Shown here: piece after piece, positions 16,989 to 27,500 of the stretch
Layout: each line of letters opens with the position of its first letter
Position numbering within the stretch: the first letter of the stretch is position 1
NCBI GenBank assembly: GCA_020635035.1
Contig: JACKAO010000002.1
Location: forward strand, 434,001 to 498,000
Reading direction: 5' to 3'
Length of the DNA: 64,000 nt
Source of the DNA: Calditrichia bacterium
Lineage (GTDB): Bacteria > Calditrichota > Calditrichia > Calditrichales > J004
The notes under the pieces: model-generated
Told to the model about the DNA's origin: nothing
Seen by the model: only the letters and a program-made list of their open reading frames with translations
The model's database searches: none
Translations under genes and position numbers: made by a program

Positions 16989-17993
16989 ATGAATTCATCA
17001 GACCGTGTAAAGAAACGACTTCGTGGCGAAGATGTTGACCGTCCGCCTAATTTTGACATTTTCATGACCTTTGCCGCACATTATATTAAACAACCCTTAT
17101 CTAAATATTACCTGGATTATCGCGTTCTTGTTGATGCCAACATGGCTATGGTTGAGAATTTTGAAGCAGATTTATTTCAGGCGATATCCGATCCATACCG
17201 TGAAGCATTTGATTTCGGAGCACAGATCGAATTTCCGCAGGATGGTTTGCCCGTGTCGGTAAAGCCTTTAGTCGATACACCTGAAAAGCTTAAAACCCTG
17301 ACAAAACCTGACCCATCATGTGGTAAACGTATGTCCGATCGCTTAGAAGCCATACACCTGATGCAGGAAAAAAGTGCCGGGACTATTCCTGTTATGGGTT
17401 GGGTGGAAGGTGCCCTTGCTGAAGCCGTTGATTTGCGTGGTATGACAAATATCATGATGGATATCTATGAACGGCCTGAATGGCTGAAAGAGTTCCTGGA
17501 ATTTATTGTTGAAGTTGAAATTGATTTTGCCCGTGCGCAGGTAGATGCCGGAGCAGATATCATTGGATTGGGAGACGCAGTTGCCTCGCAGATTTCCCCG
17601 GAGATGTATTCTGAATTTGCCCTGCCTTATGAACAGCGTATTTTTGAAGCAGTCAAAAATATGGGCGCCATTGCCCGTTTACATATCTGTGGTAACACAT
17701 CTGCTATTGTGCCACTAATGGTTGAAAGCTATGCAGATATCATTGATCTTGACTGGATGGTTGATATGAGAGATGCTTCGCAAAGGTTCCACCATAAAGT
17801 TTCATTTTGTGGTAATTTCGATCCGGTGGCGGTTATGCTGAACGGATCGGAAGCGGATGTCTTCAGCGCAACAGTCAGTTGTATGAAAGCAGGGGGCAAT
17901 AATTGTTTCAGTGGAGCTGGCTGTGAGATTCCGGATGGGACACCTGTTTTGAACTTGCTGGCTCAAAACAGGGCATTAAAACAAAAAAAATGA
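16989..17993 (+). CDS. Uroporphyrinogen decarboxylase (URO-D) family protein, probably not HemE
   Basis: 334 residues from the ATG at 16989, right after the esterase stop; the frame from 16932 lies inside the esterase gene. The URO-D barrel is seen in VKKRLRGEDVDRPPNFD at the N-terminus, PVMGWVEGALAEA, DAGADIIGLGDAVAS, ARLHICGNTS and FCGNFDPVAVML. The HICGNT segment with a Cys and the lack of the HemE N-terminal FMRQAGR motif place it with the MtaA/CmuA-like, often corrinoid methyltransferase-related, members rather than with haem synthesis. Why it sits within a carbohydrate cluster is unclear. Confidence 0.85.
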   Translation: MNSSDRVKKRLRGEDVDRPPNFDIFMTFAAHYIKQPLSKYYLDYRVLVDANMAMVENFEADLFQAISDPYREAFDFGAQIEFPQDGLPVSVKPLVDTPEKLKTLTKPDPSCGKRMSDRLEAIHLMQEKSAGTIPVMGWVEGALAEAVDLRGMTNIMMDIYERPEWLKEFLEFIVEVEIDFARAQVDAGADIIGLGDAVASQISPEMYSEFALPYEQRIFEAVKNMGAIARLHICGNTSAIVPLMVESYADIIDLDWMVDMRDASQRFHHKVSFCGNFDPVAVMLNGSEADVFSATVSCMKAGGNNCFSGAGCEIPDGTPVLNLLAQNRALKQKK

Positions 17994-18180
17994 TAATTTT
18001 GTTCTGATTTTTTTCTTTGGCAGGAAATTGAATTCATTTTCTGAATTTAACCCAAACACTGGATTAACCTTAAAAATATAAAAATCTGTTTTTTCTCGGA
18101 TTAATTTCTTCACTATTTCCAAACAGGCAGTGCAAATCTGCTTAAGGAAAAATTGCAAAAATTATTTGATCTGCTATTTT

Positions 18181-18204
18181 TAGTAACTATATTTAGTGTT
18201 ACTA
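18181..18204. promoter_or_regulatory. Inverted repeat upstream of the GH13 lipoprotein gene (candidate operator)
   Basis: TAGTAAC (18181-18187) and GTTACTA (18198-18204) form a perfect 7-10-7 inverted repeat 46 bases before the start codon, in the 256-base gap after the URO-D gene. The rest of the gap is AT-rich without other clear structure. The spacing suits a dimeric regulator, possibly the TrmB- or AraC-type protein of this region; that link is inferred. Confidence 0.4.
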
Positions 18205-18249
18205 TCGTTGATTTAATATTTATTTCCCTCCAAAAGCGGATAATAACTG

Positions 18250-20061
18250 ATGATAAAAACAATGATAATTTTTGCATTTGTTCTCATCATTTCGTGTAAG
18301 CAGAAGGAAATTCCTAAGCATCCAGAATGGGTAAAAGATGCTATATTTTATCAAATTTTTCCTGAACGTTTTAACAATGCTGACAGAACAAATGATCCAA
18401 CACTTGAAAGTCTGACAGGTTCCTGGCCTTATGATACTAAAAGTGCATGGCATATAAATCCCTGGACAGCCGATTGGTATAAGCTTCAGCCATGGGAAGA
18501 AGCAAATGGCAGGGGATTTAATTACAACTCCCAGCGCCGCAGGTTTGGTGGTGATATACAGGGAGTTATTGACAAACTGGATTATTTGTCCGATTTAGGA
18601 ATCAATACGATTTATTTAAACCCAATCTTTCATGCCCCTTCACTTCATAAATACGATGCAGCTTATTATCATCATGTCGATGCTTTTTTTGGTCCGGATC
18701 CGCAGGCTGATCTTGAATTAATTAAAAATGAAGATCACGGCAATCCTGAAAAATGGGTTTGGACAAATGCTGATAAATTATTTCTTAAATTAGTTGAAAC
18801 TGCTCATAGAAAAGGTATTCGTATTATTCTGGATGGTGTGTTTAATCATACCGGAACGCAGTTTTGGGCTTTTAAAGATATTGTAAAAAATGGCCCGCAA
18901 TCTGAATACAAAGACTGGTATACAATCAAGAGTTGGGATGATCCAGCAACCGAAGAGAATGAATTTGATTATGCAGGATGGGTTGGTGTAAAAGATTTGC
19001 CGGAGCTTAAAGAAGATGAATATGGATTGATTAAACCAGTGCGGGACCATGTTTTTGCTGTTGTAAAACGCTGGATGGATCCTAACAATGATGGTAATCC
19101 GGAAGATGGCATTGATGGCTGGCGACTTGATGTGGCTGAAATGGTCAGTCACAATTTCTGGAAAAAATTCCGTACACACGTTAAATCAATCAATCCTGAA
19201 GCTTATATCACAGGAGAGATTTTTTGGGATGACTGGGCAAATAAAAAAATGATGGATCCAGAACCCTGGTTACGCGGTGACCAGTTTGATGGTGTGATGA
19301 ATTATCGCTGGTCTTCGCAAATGACACAATTTTTTATTGATAACAAAACAAAAATCTCTGCAGGCGAGTTTGTAAATAATTTAAAAAATCTTGATACTTC
19401 TTATGCTCCGGAAACACGCTATCAGCTTTTAAATCTGATGGATAGCCATGATACTGATCGTCTGGCATCTAATGTTGTTAACCCGGATCTGTTTTTTGAT
19501 AAACATGTAGGGCTGAACGGAAATCCTTCCTATGATGTAAGAAAACCCAATGCAGAAGAATGGCAGGTTGTCCGTCTGATTGCAAAGGTTCAAATGACCT
19601 TTCCCGGACCACCAATGATTTATTATGGCACTGAATCAGGCATGTGGGGTGGAGATGATCCGGATGAAAGAAAACCTATGGTATGGCCTGAATTTGAATA
19701 TGAAACAGAAATTGCTAATGAAAGCAAAACTCCGCGCCCGGCTGATCCTGTAAAATTTGATTCATCATTATTTAATTTTTATAAAGAAATTATTCATTTA
19801 AGAAACCAGGAATCGGCTCTTCGTTTAGGAGATTTTGAATTCGTCTACACAAATAATGAAACAGATAATTTCGCCTACACCAGAACTTATAAAGGTGAGA
19901 TAATTTTGTGCATAGTGAATAATTCAAATGAAAAGCAAGATTTTAGCCACGATTTAATTTTAAAAAACTCCTGGGTTAATCTTGAAGATGGTAATAACAT
20001 TGCAGTAAATTCAATTCAAATAAACCCGAAATCAGTATTAATTTTAAAAAATCAGAAATAG
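18250..20061 (+). CDS. GH13 neopullulanase/cyclomaltodextrinase-like lipoprotein
   Basis: 603 residues. A lipoprotein signal ends at Cys16 (VLIISC-KQ), so the enzyme is probably anchored to a membrane. The GH13 triad is Asp294 (GWRLDVAEM), Glu323 (ITGEIFWD) and Asp401 (MDSHDTDR); region I is the standard DGVFNHTG (195-202). The insert after strand 3 and the RRRFGGDIQGVIDKLDYL segment are typical of neopullulanase-type enzymes that cut maltodextrins, pullulan or cyclodextrins. Unlike SusA-type proteins it has no N-terminal starch-binding domain. The parvulin gene begins directly after its stop (TAG-ATG). Confidence 0.92.
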   Translation: MIKTMIIFAFVLIISCKQKEIPKHPEWVKDAIFYQIFPERFNNADRTNDPTLESLTGSWPYDTKSAWHINPWTADWYKLQPWEEANGRGFNYNSQRRRFGGDIQGVIDKLDYLSDLGINTIYLNPIFHAPSLHKYDAAYYHHVDAFFGPDPQADLELIKNEDHGNPEKWVWTNADKLFLKLVETAHRKGIRIILDGVFNHTGTQFWAFKDIVKNGPQSEYKDWYTIKSWDDPATEENEFDYAGWVGVKDLPELKEDEYGLIKPVRDHVFAVVKRWMDPNNDGNPEDGIDGWRLDVAEMVSHNFWKKFRTHVKSINPEAYITGEIFWDDWANKKMMDPEPWLRGDQFDGVMNYRWSSQMTQFFIDNKTKISAGEFVNNLKNLDTSYAPETRYQLLNLMDSHDTDRLASNVVNPDLFFDKHVGLNGNPSYDVRKPNAEEWQVVRLIAKVQMTFPGPPMIYYGTESGMWGGDDPDERKPMVWPEFEYETEIANESKTPRPADPVKFDSSLFNFYKEIIHLRNQESALRLGDFEFVYTNNETDNFAYTRTYKGEIILCIVNNSNEKQDFSHDLILKNSWVNLEDGNNIAVNSIQINPKSVLILKNQK

Positions 20062-21732
20062 ATGATTCAAAAATCGTTAACATTAATATTTGCAGTATTT
20101 TTATTTTTTATCAATTCCTGTTCGAATAAAAATGAAGATGTACTTGCCCAGATTGGTGATACAGAAATACAAATTGACGAGTTTGTAAATCGACTTAAAG
20201 AAGTAAGACAAAGTTCAAACTTGCCTGACAATGGGCAGATTCGAAATACTGTGTTCAATGAACTTTTAAATGAGAATCTTTTTATTAGCGAAGCGAAAAG
20301 GATTGGACTAGATAAAGATTCAATTGCGGTAAAGGAAATAGAAAAAATCAAAATTAAAAAATCTCTGGATAGTTTTATTGACCAAAACGTTTTTTCAAAT
20401 TTTAATATCTCGGATGATGAACTGAAAAAATATTTTGTGCTTTCATCAAGCAAGGTGAAAGCTCGTCATTTATATGCACCTTCTTATGAAGAAGCAGATT
20501 CACTTTATGAACTCTTAAAAAACGGTGATACATTTGACAATTTGGCCCAAACTGTTTTTAAAGATCCGGCTTTAAGTAAAACAGGTGGTGATTTAGGTTA
20601 TTTTTCTTATGATGATATGGACTATGCTTTTGCAGAAAAGGCATTTTCCATGAAAGAAGGCGAAATTTCAAAGCCTGTGAAAACAAAATATGGCTATAGC
20701 ATAATTAAAGTTGAAGACAGAATCGGAAATCCTTTCCCCACGGAGATAGAGTTTCTAAAACAAAAAAACAAGCTTTATAAAGAATACAAAGCGCGAAAAA
20801 AAGATATTCTTGCAATGAATTATGTTGATTCACTATCGGAATCATTAAACATTAGCTTCAATCAGGAAGGATTAGCCTTAGTATTTTCATTAGTCGGGAG
20901 AAGCGGACTCCAAAACCAAGACCTGGAGCAAAATAACTGGAAGATCTTTGACCCATCTAATGGAAATAAATTATTATTAAGATTTGAACAGACCGAGTGG
21001 ACAATCAACGAATTTTTAGAGAAGGCTCAATTCACTTCTGAAAGACAAAGGAAATCAATAAAGACCCGTGAAAATCTTAAAGATTTCATTTCAGGTATCA
21101 TTGTAAGACAGCTTTTAATTAAAAAAGCAGAAAAGCAAGGGCTGACAACTACAAGCGAGTTTAATGAAGCGTTTAAAAAAGAATTTGATTTGTTTCTGAT
21201 AAAAAGGATTAAAGATAAAATTAGGTCAGAAATGTCTTTTACTGATGCGGAAATGAAATCATTCTATAATGATAATGAGTATTTGTTCAGAGAATCATCT
21301 AAGGTAAATGTTAGCGAAATTATAGTAGACAATGAAAATATCGCAATTGATATTTATAAAAAATTAAATGATGGAAGGAAATTTGACGATCTTGCAAAAA
21401 AATACTCAATAAATAAATATACTGCTGTTCAAGGGGGCGAAGTCGGCTATGTAACCGCAGAAGATTTAGGGCCTTTTTCAAGTGAAATATTTTCGTTAAA
21501 TAAAAATGAATGGAAAGGTCCATTTAAAAAGGGAAGTTATTATTTTTTTCTGAAGAGTAATGGAAAAATAGATGGCAATCTTGTTGATTTTGAAAAAGCA
21601 AAACCTGCAATAAAAGAAAAACTTGTTGCTGATAATTACACTTCTGCTATAAATAATGAGTTAAAAAAAATACGTAAGAACATAAAAGTAACAGCATATC
21701 CTGAAAAGTTAAGAAATATCAGGTATAATTAA
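20062..21732 (+). CDS. Peptidyl-prolyl isomerase lipoprotein with two parvulin-like domains
   Basis: 556 residues. The lipobox FINSC gives Cys20. The N-terminal SurA-like helical segment (about 30-130) is followed by a parvulin domain (about 135-225: KARHLYA, FKDPALSKTGGDLGYFS, GYSIIKVED). A second, more divergent one lies at about 415-500 (VNVSEIIVD, VQGGEVGYVTAEDLGPF). It should be a periplasmic chaperone/isomerase. It lies between a GH13 lipoprotein and a TonB receptor with no gaps, so it may serve folding of the large barrel and secreted proteins encoded downstream. Confidence 0.88.
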   Translation: MIQKSLTLIFAVFLFFINSCSNKNEDVLAQIGDTEIQIDEFVNRLKEVRQSSNLPDNGQIRNTVFNELLNENLFISEAKRIGLDKDSIAVKEIEKIKIKKSLDSFIDQNVFSNFNISDDELKKYFVLSSSKVKARHLYAPSYEEADSLYELLKNGDTFDNLAQTVFKDPALSKTGGDLGYFSYDDMDYAFAEKAFSMKEGEISKPVKTKYGYSIIKVEDRIGNPFPTEIEFLKQKNKLYKEYKARKKDILAMNYVDSLSESLNISFNQEGLALVFSLVGRSGLQNQDLEQNNWKIFDPSNGNKLLLRFEQTEWTINEFLEKAQFTSERQRKSIKTRENLKDFISGIIVRQLLIKKAEKQGLTTTSEFNEAFKKEFDLFLIKRIKDKIRSEMSFTDAEMKSFYNDNEYLFRESSKVNVSEIIVDNENIAIDIYKKLNDGRKFDDLAKKYSINKYTAVQGGEVGYVTAEDLGPFSSEIFSLNKNEWKGPFKKGSYYFFLKSNGKIDGNLVDFEKAKPAIKEKLVADNYTSAINNELKKIRKNIKVTAYPEKLRNIRYN

Positions 21733-21745
21733 CCAAGGTGAACTA

Positions 21746-24508
21746 ATGGCAAAAAAACTACTTCAAAGTTTCATATTAGTCCTGATTTTTACATGTATTC
21801 CTTTCTCTTTGTTTGCACAAAGCACGGGAAAACTTGTTGGTTTGATTACTGACGCAGAAACAGATGAACCACTTATTGGTGCAAATATATACTTGGATGG
21901 TACATCTCTTGGTGCAGCTACAGGTTTGGATGGTTCATATGTTATTTTAAGGATACCACCCGGAAAATACAGTGTAATCATCGAATTTTTAGGCTATAAA
22001 AAAATTACATACACAGATGTGGAAGTACTTACTGACCTGACAACGCGATTAGACGTTGAAATGCAGGCAGAGCTGATGGAAGGCGAAGAAATTGTTGTTG
22101 TTGCTGAGAAAAAAGTAATACGCAAAGACCTAACATCGGTAGAAGCCAGAGTACAGGCCGAAGATATTAACCGTATGGCTGTTACGGAAATTTCTGATTT
22201 ACTTTCAATGCAGGCGGGCGTTGTGAAAGACGGCGGTGGCGCTATTCATATTCGTGGAGGTCGCTCTTCGGAAGTATCTTTTATGGTAAATGGTATTTCC
22301 ATTACAGATGATTTTTACAGAACACAATCTTTACAAATTGAAAATGAATCCATTCAGGAGTTGCAGGTTATCAGCGGGACATTCAATGCGGAATATGGAA
22401 ATGCCATGAGTGGAATTGTAAATATAGTTACCAAAACAGGCGGTAAAGAAATTAAAGCCAATCTTGATGTCTGGAGTGGCGATTATTTAAGCTCAAGGAA
22501 AGAAATATTCTGGAATATTGATGATATAAATCCCTTTGCTAACTATAATCTTCAAGGAACAATAAGCGGGTCTATTGTTCCTGAAAAAGTAACCTTTTTT
22601 GCATCAGCACGAAGATGGTATGATGATGGTTATCTGTACGCACCCCTGGCATACTATCCTGGTAAATGGGAAGATATTGGCGGTGAAGTTCAAGGTGTAA
22701 GAGTAGAGGGTGATAGCAGTGCAGTTTCAATGAATTATCGGGATCGATGGAGCGGGCAGTTTACTGTATCCTGGAATATATTATCAGAGTTGGAGTTGAA
22801 TGTTGATTTTTTCGGTAACACTGAAAAAAGAAAAAACTATAATCATTATTACAGGTGGAACCCTAATGGCTATCGCGGAGATGAAGAATACGGTTATACC
22901 TCGATTGCAAAGTTAACGCATACTTTAAACAACACTACTTTTCATGAATTAACCCTTTCCTATCGTTATAATCAGCTTGATTCAAAATTATATGATTCGT
23001 TAACAGACTCGAGGTATCTGCAATCATCAGATTCAGCATTTATTACTCCGGGAAACAGTTTTTCCGTTGGCGGCACAGATCTGGGGTGGTTTGAACGAAA
23101 TAGTCAAAGCCAGATTTTTAAATATGATTTAACCAGCCAGGTTACAAAACGTCATCAGGTTAAAACAGGTCTTGAATTAAAACTGGACAAAGTTTTTTAC
23201 AATGATATCAACCTTGAATTTGAAGAAAACGATTTTGGTGTAAGAGTGCCTGTGGTAAGAGATAAAACAAAGCTTTCACACACAGAATTAACAAGGGAAC
23301 CAATCAAATTTGCAGCCTACATTCAGGACAAAATAGAATTTGAAAGTTTAATTGTTAATGTTGGGTTGAGATACGACTATTTTGATCCTAATGGTAAAAT
23401 TCCAAGTGATTTTCGGGACCCAAATATCTACGCTCCATTAAGATTAATCAATAAATATAATGATTTGAATGGTGATGGAGAAATTGGTTTTGACGAACTT
23501 AATGATAACAATCTAAAATCACTTGATGCAAGGGAAGCTTATTGGTGGAAAAATACAAAAGTTAAAACACAATTAAGTCCGCGCTTAGGTGTTGCATATC
23601 CAATCTCAGCGGATGGTGTTATTCACTTTTCTTATGGAATTTTCCAACAGATTCCGCAATATTCTCAACTATATGTTGGTGATGAATTGAAAGTAAGCAG
23701 TGGAACGGGTACATACGGCCCTTACGGTAATCCTGATTTGGAACCGCAGGTAACTACCATGTATGAATTGGGGTTACAACAAAAATTTACAGACAACCTT
23801 TCAGTTGATTTAACAGGTTACTACAGGGATATAAGAAATTGGGTAACAACAGCTTCTCCACTGAAAACGGTTCTGCCCAGTGTTACCTACGTAAGATATA
23901 CAAACCGCGATTTTGCAAATGTACGCGGGATAACATTAGCCCTTCATCGTTTTTTTGCAAACCATTATGCCTTTAACCTGGATTACACTTTTCAAATAGC
24001 TGAAGGTACAAATTCAGACCCCAATCAGGAATTTTTTGCATTACAGGGTGGAGCTGCACCTACAAGAATCTTAACGCCGCTTGATTGGGACCAGAGACAC
24101 ACAGTTAATGGTAATCTCTTTGTTGGCGGAGATGATTGGGGACTTGATATAATTGGACGTTATCAGTCAGGACAACCGTATACACCATCATCATCGACTG
24201 CTGTTCAGTCCGGTCAGAATGTTCAGGGATCCATTCCAAAAAACAGCCGCTATAAACCGATTCAGTTTAATGTGGATACAAATTTTTTCAAAAATTTTGA
24301 TGTTTCCGGAGTTGCATTACAATTTTACATTAAAATATTTAACCTTCTTGATAACGATAATCCCAATGGTATTTTCTCGGATACAGGGTTACCAGATTTT
24401 TCATTGCAGGAACTGATTATTACAGATGCTGCTCCTACATGGTTTATTCATCCAGAATACTATTCTCCACCACGTAAGATTATTGTCGGAACCAAAATAA
24501 GCCTTTAA
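21746..24508 (+). CDS. TonB-dependent outer-membrane receptor with carboxypeptidase-regulatory-like N-terminus
   Basis: 920 residues. A signal peptide (about 1-27, ending LFAQS) precedes a CarboxypepD_reg-like beta domain (GKLVGLITDAETDEPLIGA, about 28-112). A plug domain follows (about 130-235: ISDLLSMQAGVV, IHIRGGRSSEVSFMVNG, FNAEYGNAMSGIVNIVTK), then a 22-strand type barrel ending in IIVGTKISL. The EIVVVAEK segment before the plug resembles a TonB box. It should carry oligosaccharides or another large nutrient across the outer membrane. It is the SusC counterpart of this locus, but no SusD is next to it; the 1220-residue protein takes that place. AAGGTGA precedes the ATG. Confidence 0.92.
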   Translation: MAKKLLQSFILVLIFTCIPFSLFAQSTGKLVGLITDAETDEPLIGANIYLDGTSLGAATGLDGSYVILRIPPGKYSVIIEFLGYKKITYTDVEVLTDLTTRLDVEMQAELMEGEEIVVVAEKKVIRKDLTSVEARVQAEDINRMAVTEISDLLSMQAGVVKDGGGAIHIRGGRSSEVSFMVNGISITDDFYRTQSLQIENESIQELQVISGTFNAEYGNAMSGIVNIVTKTGGKEIKANLDVWSGDYLSSRKEIFWNIDDINPFANYNLQGTISGSIVPEKVTFFASARRWYDDGYLYAPLAYYPGKWEDIGGEVQGVRVEGDSSAVSMNYRDRWSGQFTVSWNILSELELNVDFFGNTEKRKNYNHYYRWNPNGYRGDEEYGYTSIAKLTHTLNNTTFHELTLSYRYNQLDSKLYDSLTDSRYLQSSDSAFITPGNSFSVGGTDLGWFERNSQSQIFKYDLTSQVTKRHQVKTGLELKLDKVFYNDINLEFEENDFGVRVPVVRDKTKLSHTELTREPIKFAAYIQDKIEFESLIVNVGLRYDYFDPNGKIPSDFRDPNIYAPLRLINKYNDLNGDGEIGFDELNDNNLKSLDAREAYWWKNTKVKTQLSPRLGVAYPISADGVIHFSYGIFQQIPQYSQLYVGDELKVSSGTGTYGPYGNPDLEPQVTTMYELGLQQKFTDNLSVDLTGYYRDIRNWVTTASPLKTVLPSVTYVRYTNRDFANVRGITLALHRFFANHYAFNLDYTFQIAEGTNSDPNQEFFALQGGAAPTRILTPLDWDQRHTVNGNLFVGGDDWGLDIIGRYQSGQPYTPSSSTAVQSGQNVQGSIPKNSRYKPIQFNVDTNFFKNFDVSGVALQFYIKIFNLLDNDNPNGIFSDTGLPDFSLQELIITDAAPTWFIHPEYYSPPRKIIVGTKISL

Positions 24509-24510
24509 AG

Positions 24511-27500
24511 ATGGGACAAAAAATGAAAGATATATTTATGAAAACTTTGTTTATCTTATTATTAATTGTGATTGGACTTTCTTTTGCTCAGACTGAAAAT
24601 CATGTTCCAAGCAGTGACAGGGGCAACGATCTTTTTAAAAGAAATTCTAACTTAGATGGTAACAATTTAAGAACAACCATTCACAATTATGGTGTAAAAG
24701 GTGTTTCCGGTGATACACCCGATCAGCATTATTTTGAATGGCCTAAAAATACCGGTCGCGAACATATATATTTTGTATCATTTTGGGTTGCAGGAAAGGT
24801 TATTTCAGAAAGCGGCGAAGAAATAACTATAGTTGACTTGGCAGACCTGAGACAGGATCCCAATAATGCTGAAGTTTCCTGGACGTTTTTACCTGTTGAA
24901 GGGTATTTAAATCCCAACGAAGACGAAATTGCAAGAAGCGATAATGAAGACACCTGGCCAACATCTGCACAAGGAGGCTGGAGAGATAAACGTGATGATG
25001 CAGATGATCCGGGCTGGATCGGCAAATGGAATGGCTTCTTTGGAAAAGATAAATTTAACGCAGACCAGGAAATGTTCTATCGCGCATCCGATGATTCCTA
25101 TGACAGATTTATTAAAAGCGGAGAATATTTTCCGGATGACACAGATCAGTCACGCGGTGGTTTAGGGCTTTTATTTGATTTCAGAGCTCTCGTATGGACA
25201 CAGATTCTGGTAAATGATGTACAATTTTTTATTTACGATGTACTAAACGATGGCACCAAAAGAATACCCAAAACGGTATTTACATTCTGGATGGCGGACT
25301 TAATGGGTGGAGATCCGGATGATGATATAAATAAACTGGATTTAAAAACAGATATTGCGTTTTTTATTGATGAACAATATGGAGGTACAGATCCCTGGGA
25401 AGGTGGCCCCGTAGGAATAGGTGGTGTAAAATTATTGGAAACACCCGGTAACCAGGTTGACGGAATTGATAACGACGGTGATGCGGATGAACATCCCGAG
25501 CTAATCTTGCAAATAAAAGGTGATCCGGATGTACGTGTACCACTTTTCAGCGAAAGGGATTTTGCACCAACATTTAAGCAACCCGGCGATTCCATTGTAT
25601 TAATTGATTCGCTTACACTTGAAAGAAGGGTTGTTGCCTACCCTGAAAATGGCGGAATAGTAAAAAGTTTAGGATTCACTTATAATTTGCCAGCAGAGGG
25701 GGTAACCCTGCATGAAGATTCCGGTTCAGTTGTATTTAAAGATGATGACCTTGATGGGCTTATTGATGAAGCAAGAACACTCCATCTTGAAAGATTCAAC
25801 ACCCGGACAGGTATTGAAGAACCTGTACGATATATAAATTATCTTTCATTCAGTATCGGGGATACTATTAAACGTGGCTTTGTAGTTGCCGGTAAAGCAG
25901 CAGAATGGAATTACGAAAATGTAGCTCCTATGATAGATGAATCCCGGGATGATGGTTTTGATAATGACGGAGACTGGGATTTAACCCAGGATGATGTTGG
26001 TTTAGACGGGACAGACAGCAATGATGATCCTAATATATTTGCAGATACCGGTGAACGAGATGGCATTCCGACAAGCGGATCCGGAACAGGATTTCCCGGG
26101 GAACCTAATATTGATAAAACAGATGTTAGCGAAACAGATTTAATTGGTCTTGCGGGAGCAGCACAGGCTATAGAAGGAACGCCTGATTTAAGCAGCGCTG
26201 ACAGGCGGCTTTTTGACAGATATATGGAGCCGCAAATCTTCGATTTTGTTCCTCCTGGAACCAGAAAAACAGATTTATGGATTTCTTCAGGATACTTCCC
26301 GATGGAACCCGGCGAAAGACAGAGATTGGCAGTTGCGGTAACAATGGCTGACGGTGGCGCCGATCAGAAAGATGAAACGGCAGCAATAGAAAACCTAAGC
26401 CAAGCCCAAAAGGCATACGAAATTGATTATCGTTTTGCCAAAGCTCCACTTCAGGTTACAGTAACCGCAGTTCCGGGTGATGGTAAGGTTACCTTGTATT
26501 GGGATGATATTGCAGAATCTTCAGTGGATGATTTCATAAAAAGACAAAATGGCCCTTATGAAGATTTTGAAGGATACAGGATTTACAGATCAACCGATGC
26601 TGCGTTTACAGATCCGAAAATAATTACAAACGCTGATGGTGTTCCAACCTTACTTAAACCAATTGCAATTTTCGACAAAGAAGACGGAATTTTCGGATAT
26701 CATCCGGTACCTATTAATGGGGTTCAATATACATTATCTCAGAGTAAGGACAGAGAGTCCGGATTACAGCACACTTTTATAGATTCGGGTTTAACAAACG
26801 GACAGCGATATTATTATGCCGTAACAGCATATGATTTTGGTTATGCTGCTGCCAATATTGCTCCTTCAGAAACACCCATTAGGATTGATGTGGATTTGGA
26901 AGGAAATATTGCTACCGGAACAAATGTAGTTGTTGTTACACCACGGGCACCAGTTGCAGGTTATGAAGCAGCAAAATTACAAAGCTTTGATCATGTATTA
27001 GGAACAACCACTGCTGATGTTAAATTTGAAGTTGTTGATCCACGCGCTATTGAAGATGGCCATGAATATGAAATTACTTTCCAGGATACCTTGAAAAAAT
27101 TAGGTACGAAAGAATTACGGTTTACTAAGAATTTTACGCTTGTAGATCTTACAGACCAGGATACATTGATCAATAAAAGCACACAGTTAAGCGAAAAAGA
27201 TGCAAGCACTCAACAAATAATACCATTTGAACAACCGGTTACAGAGGGCTTTCAGCTATCATTGTTTAATCTTCCGATAGATGAAATCCGTGTGAATTAT
27301 AATAAATCGCATTGGTCCAGTGACAGTGTTTTTGATTACGACTTCAGCCCATTTATTAATCCTCCAATTATTGGGGTTACCAATCCAAATGATTACCAGA
27401 TAATCTTTGGAGATGTTGGTATAGGCCGCTCGAAAGACACAACGGCCTTAGACGGATCAATAAAAGTTCCTCTCCCCGCCCGGGATGTAAACTTTAAGAT

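Noticed and set aside
18790..19179. 129-codon minus-strand frame inside the GH13 lipoprotein gene
   Set aside because: It lies fully within a gene with intact catalytic motifs and has no recognisable content.
25233..25595. 120-codon minus-strand frame inside the 1220-residue gene
   Set aside because: Ser/Pro-rich shadow of Asp/Gly-rich coding sequence; no ribosome site and no family.
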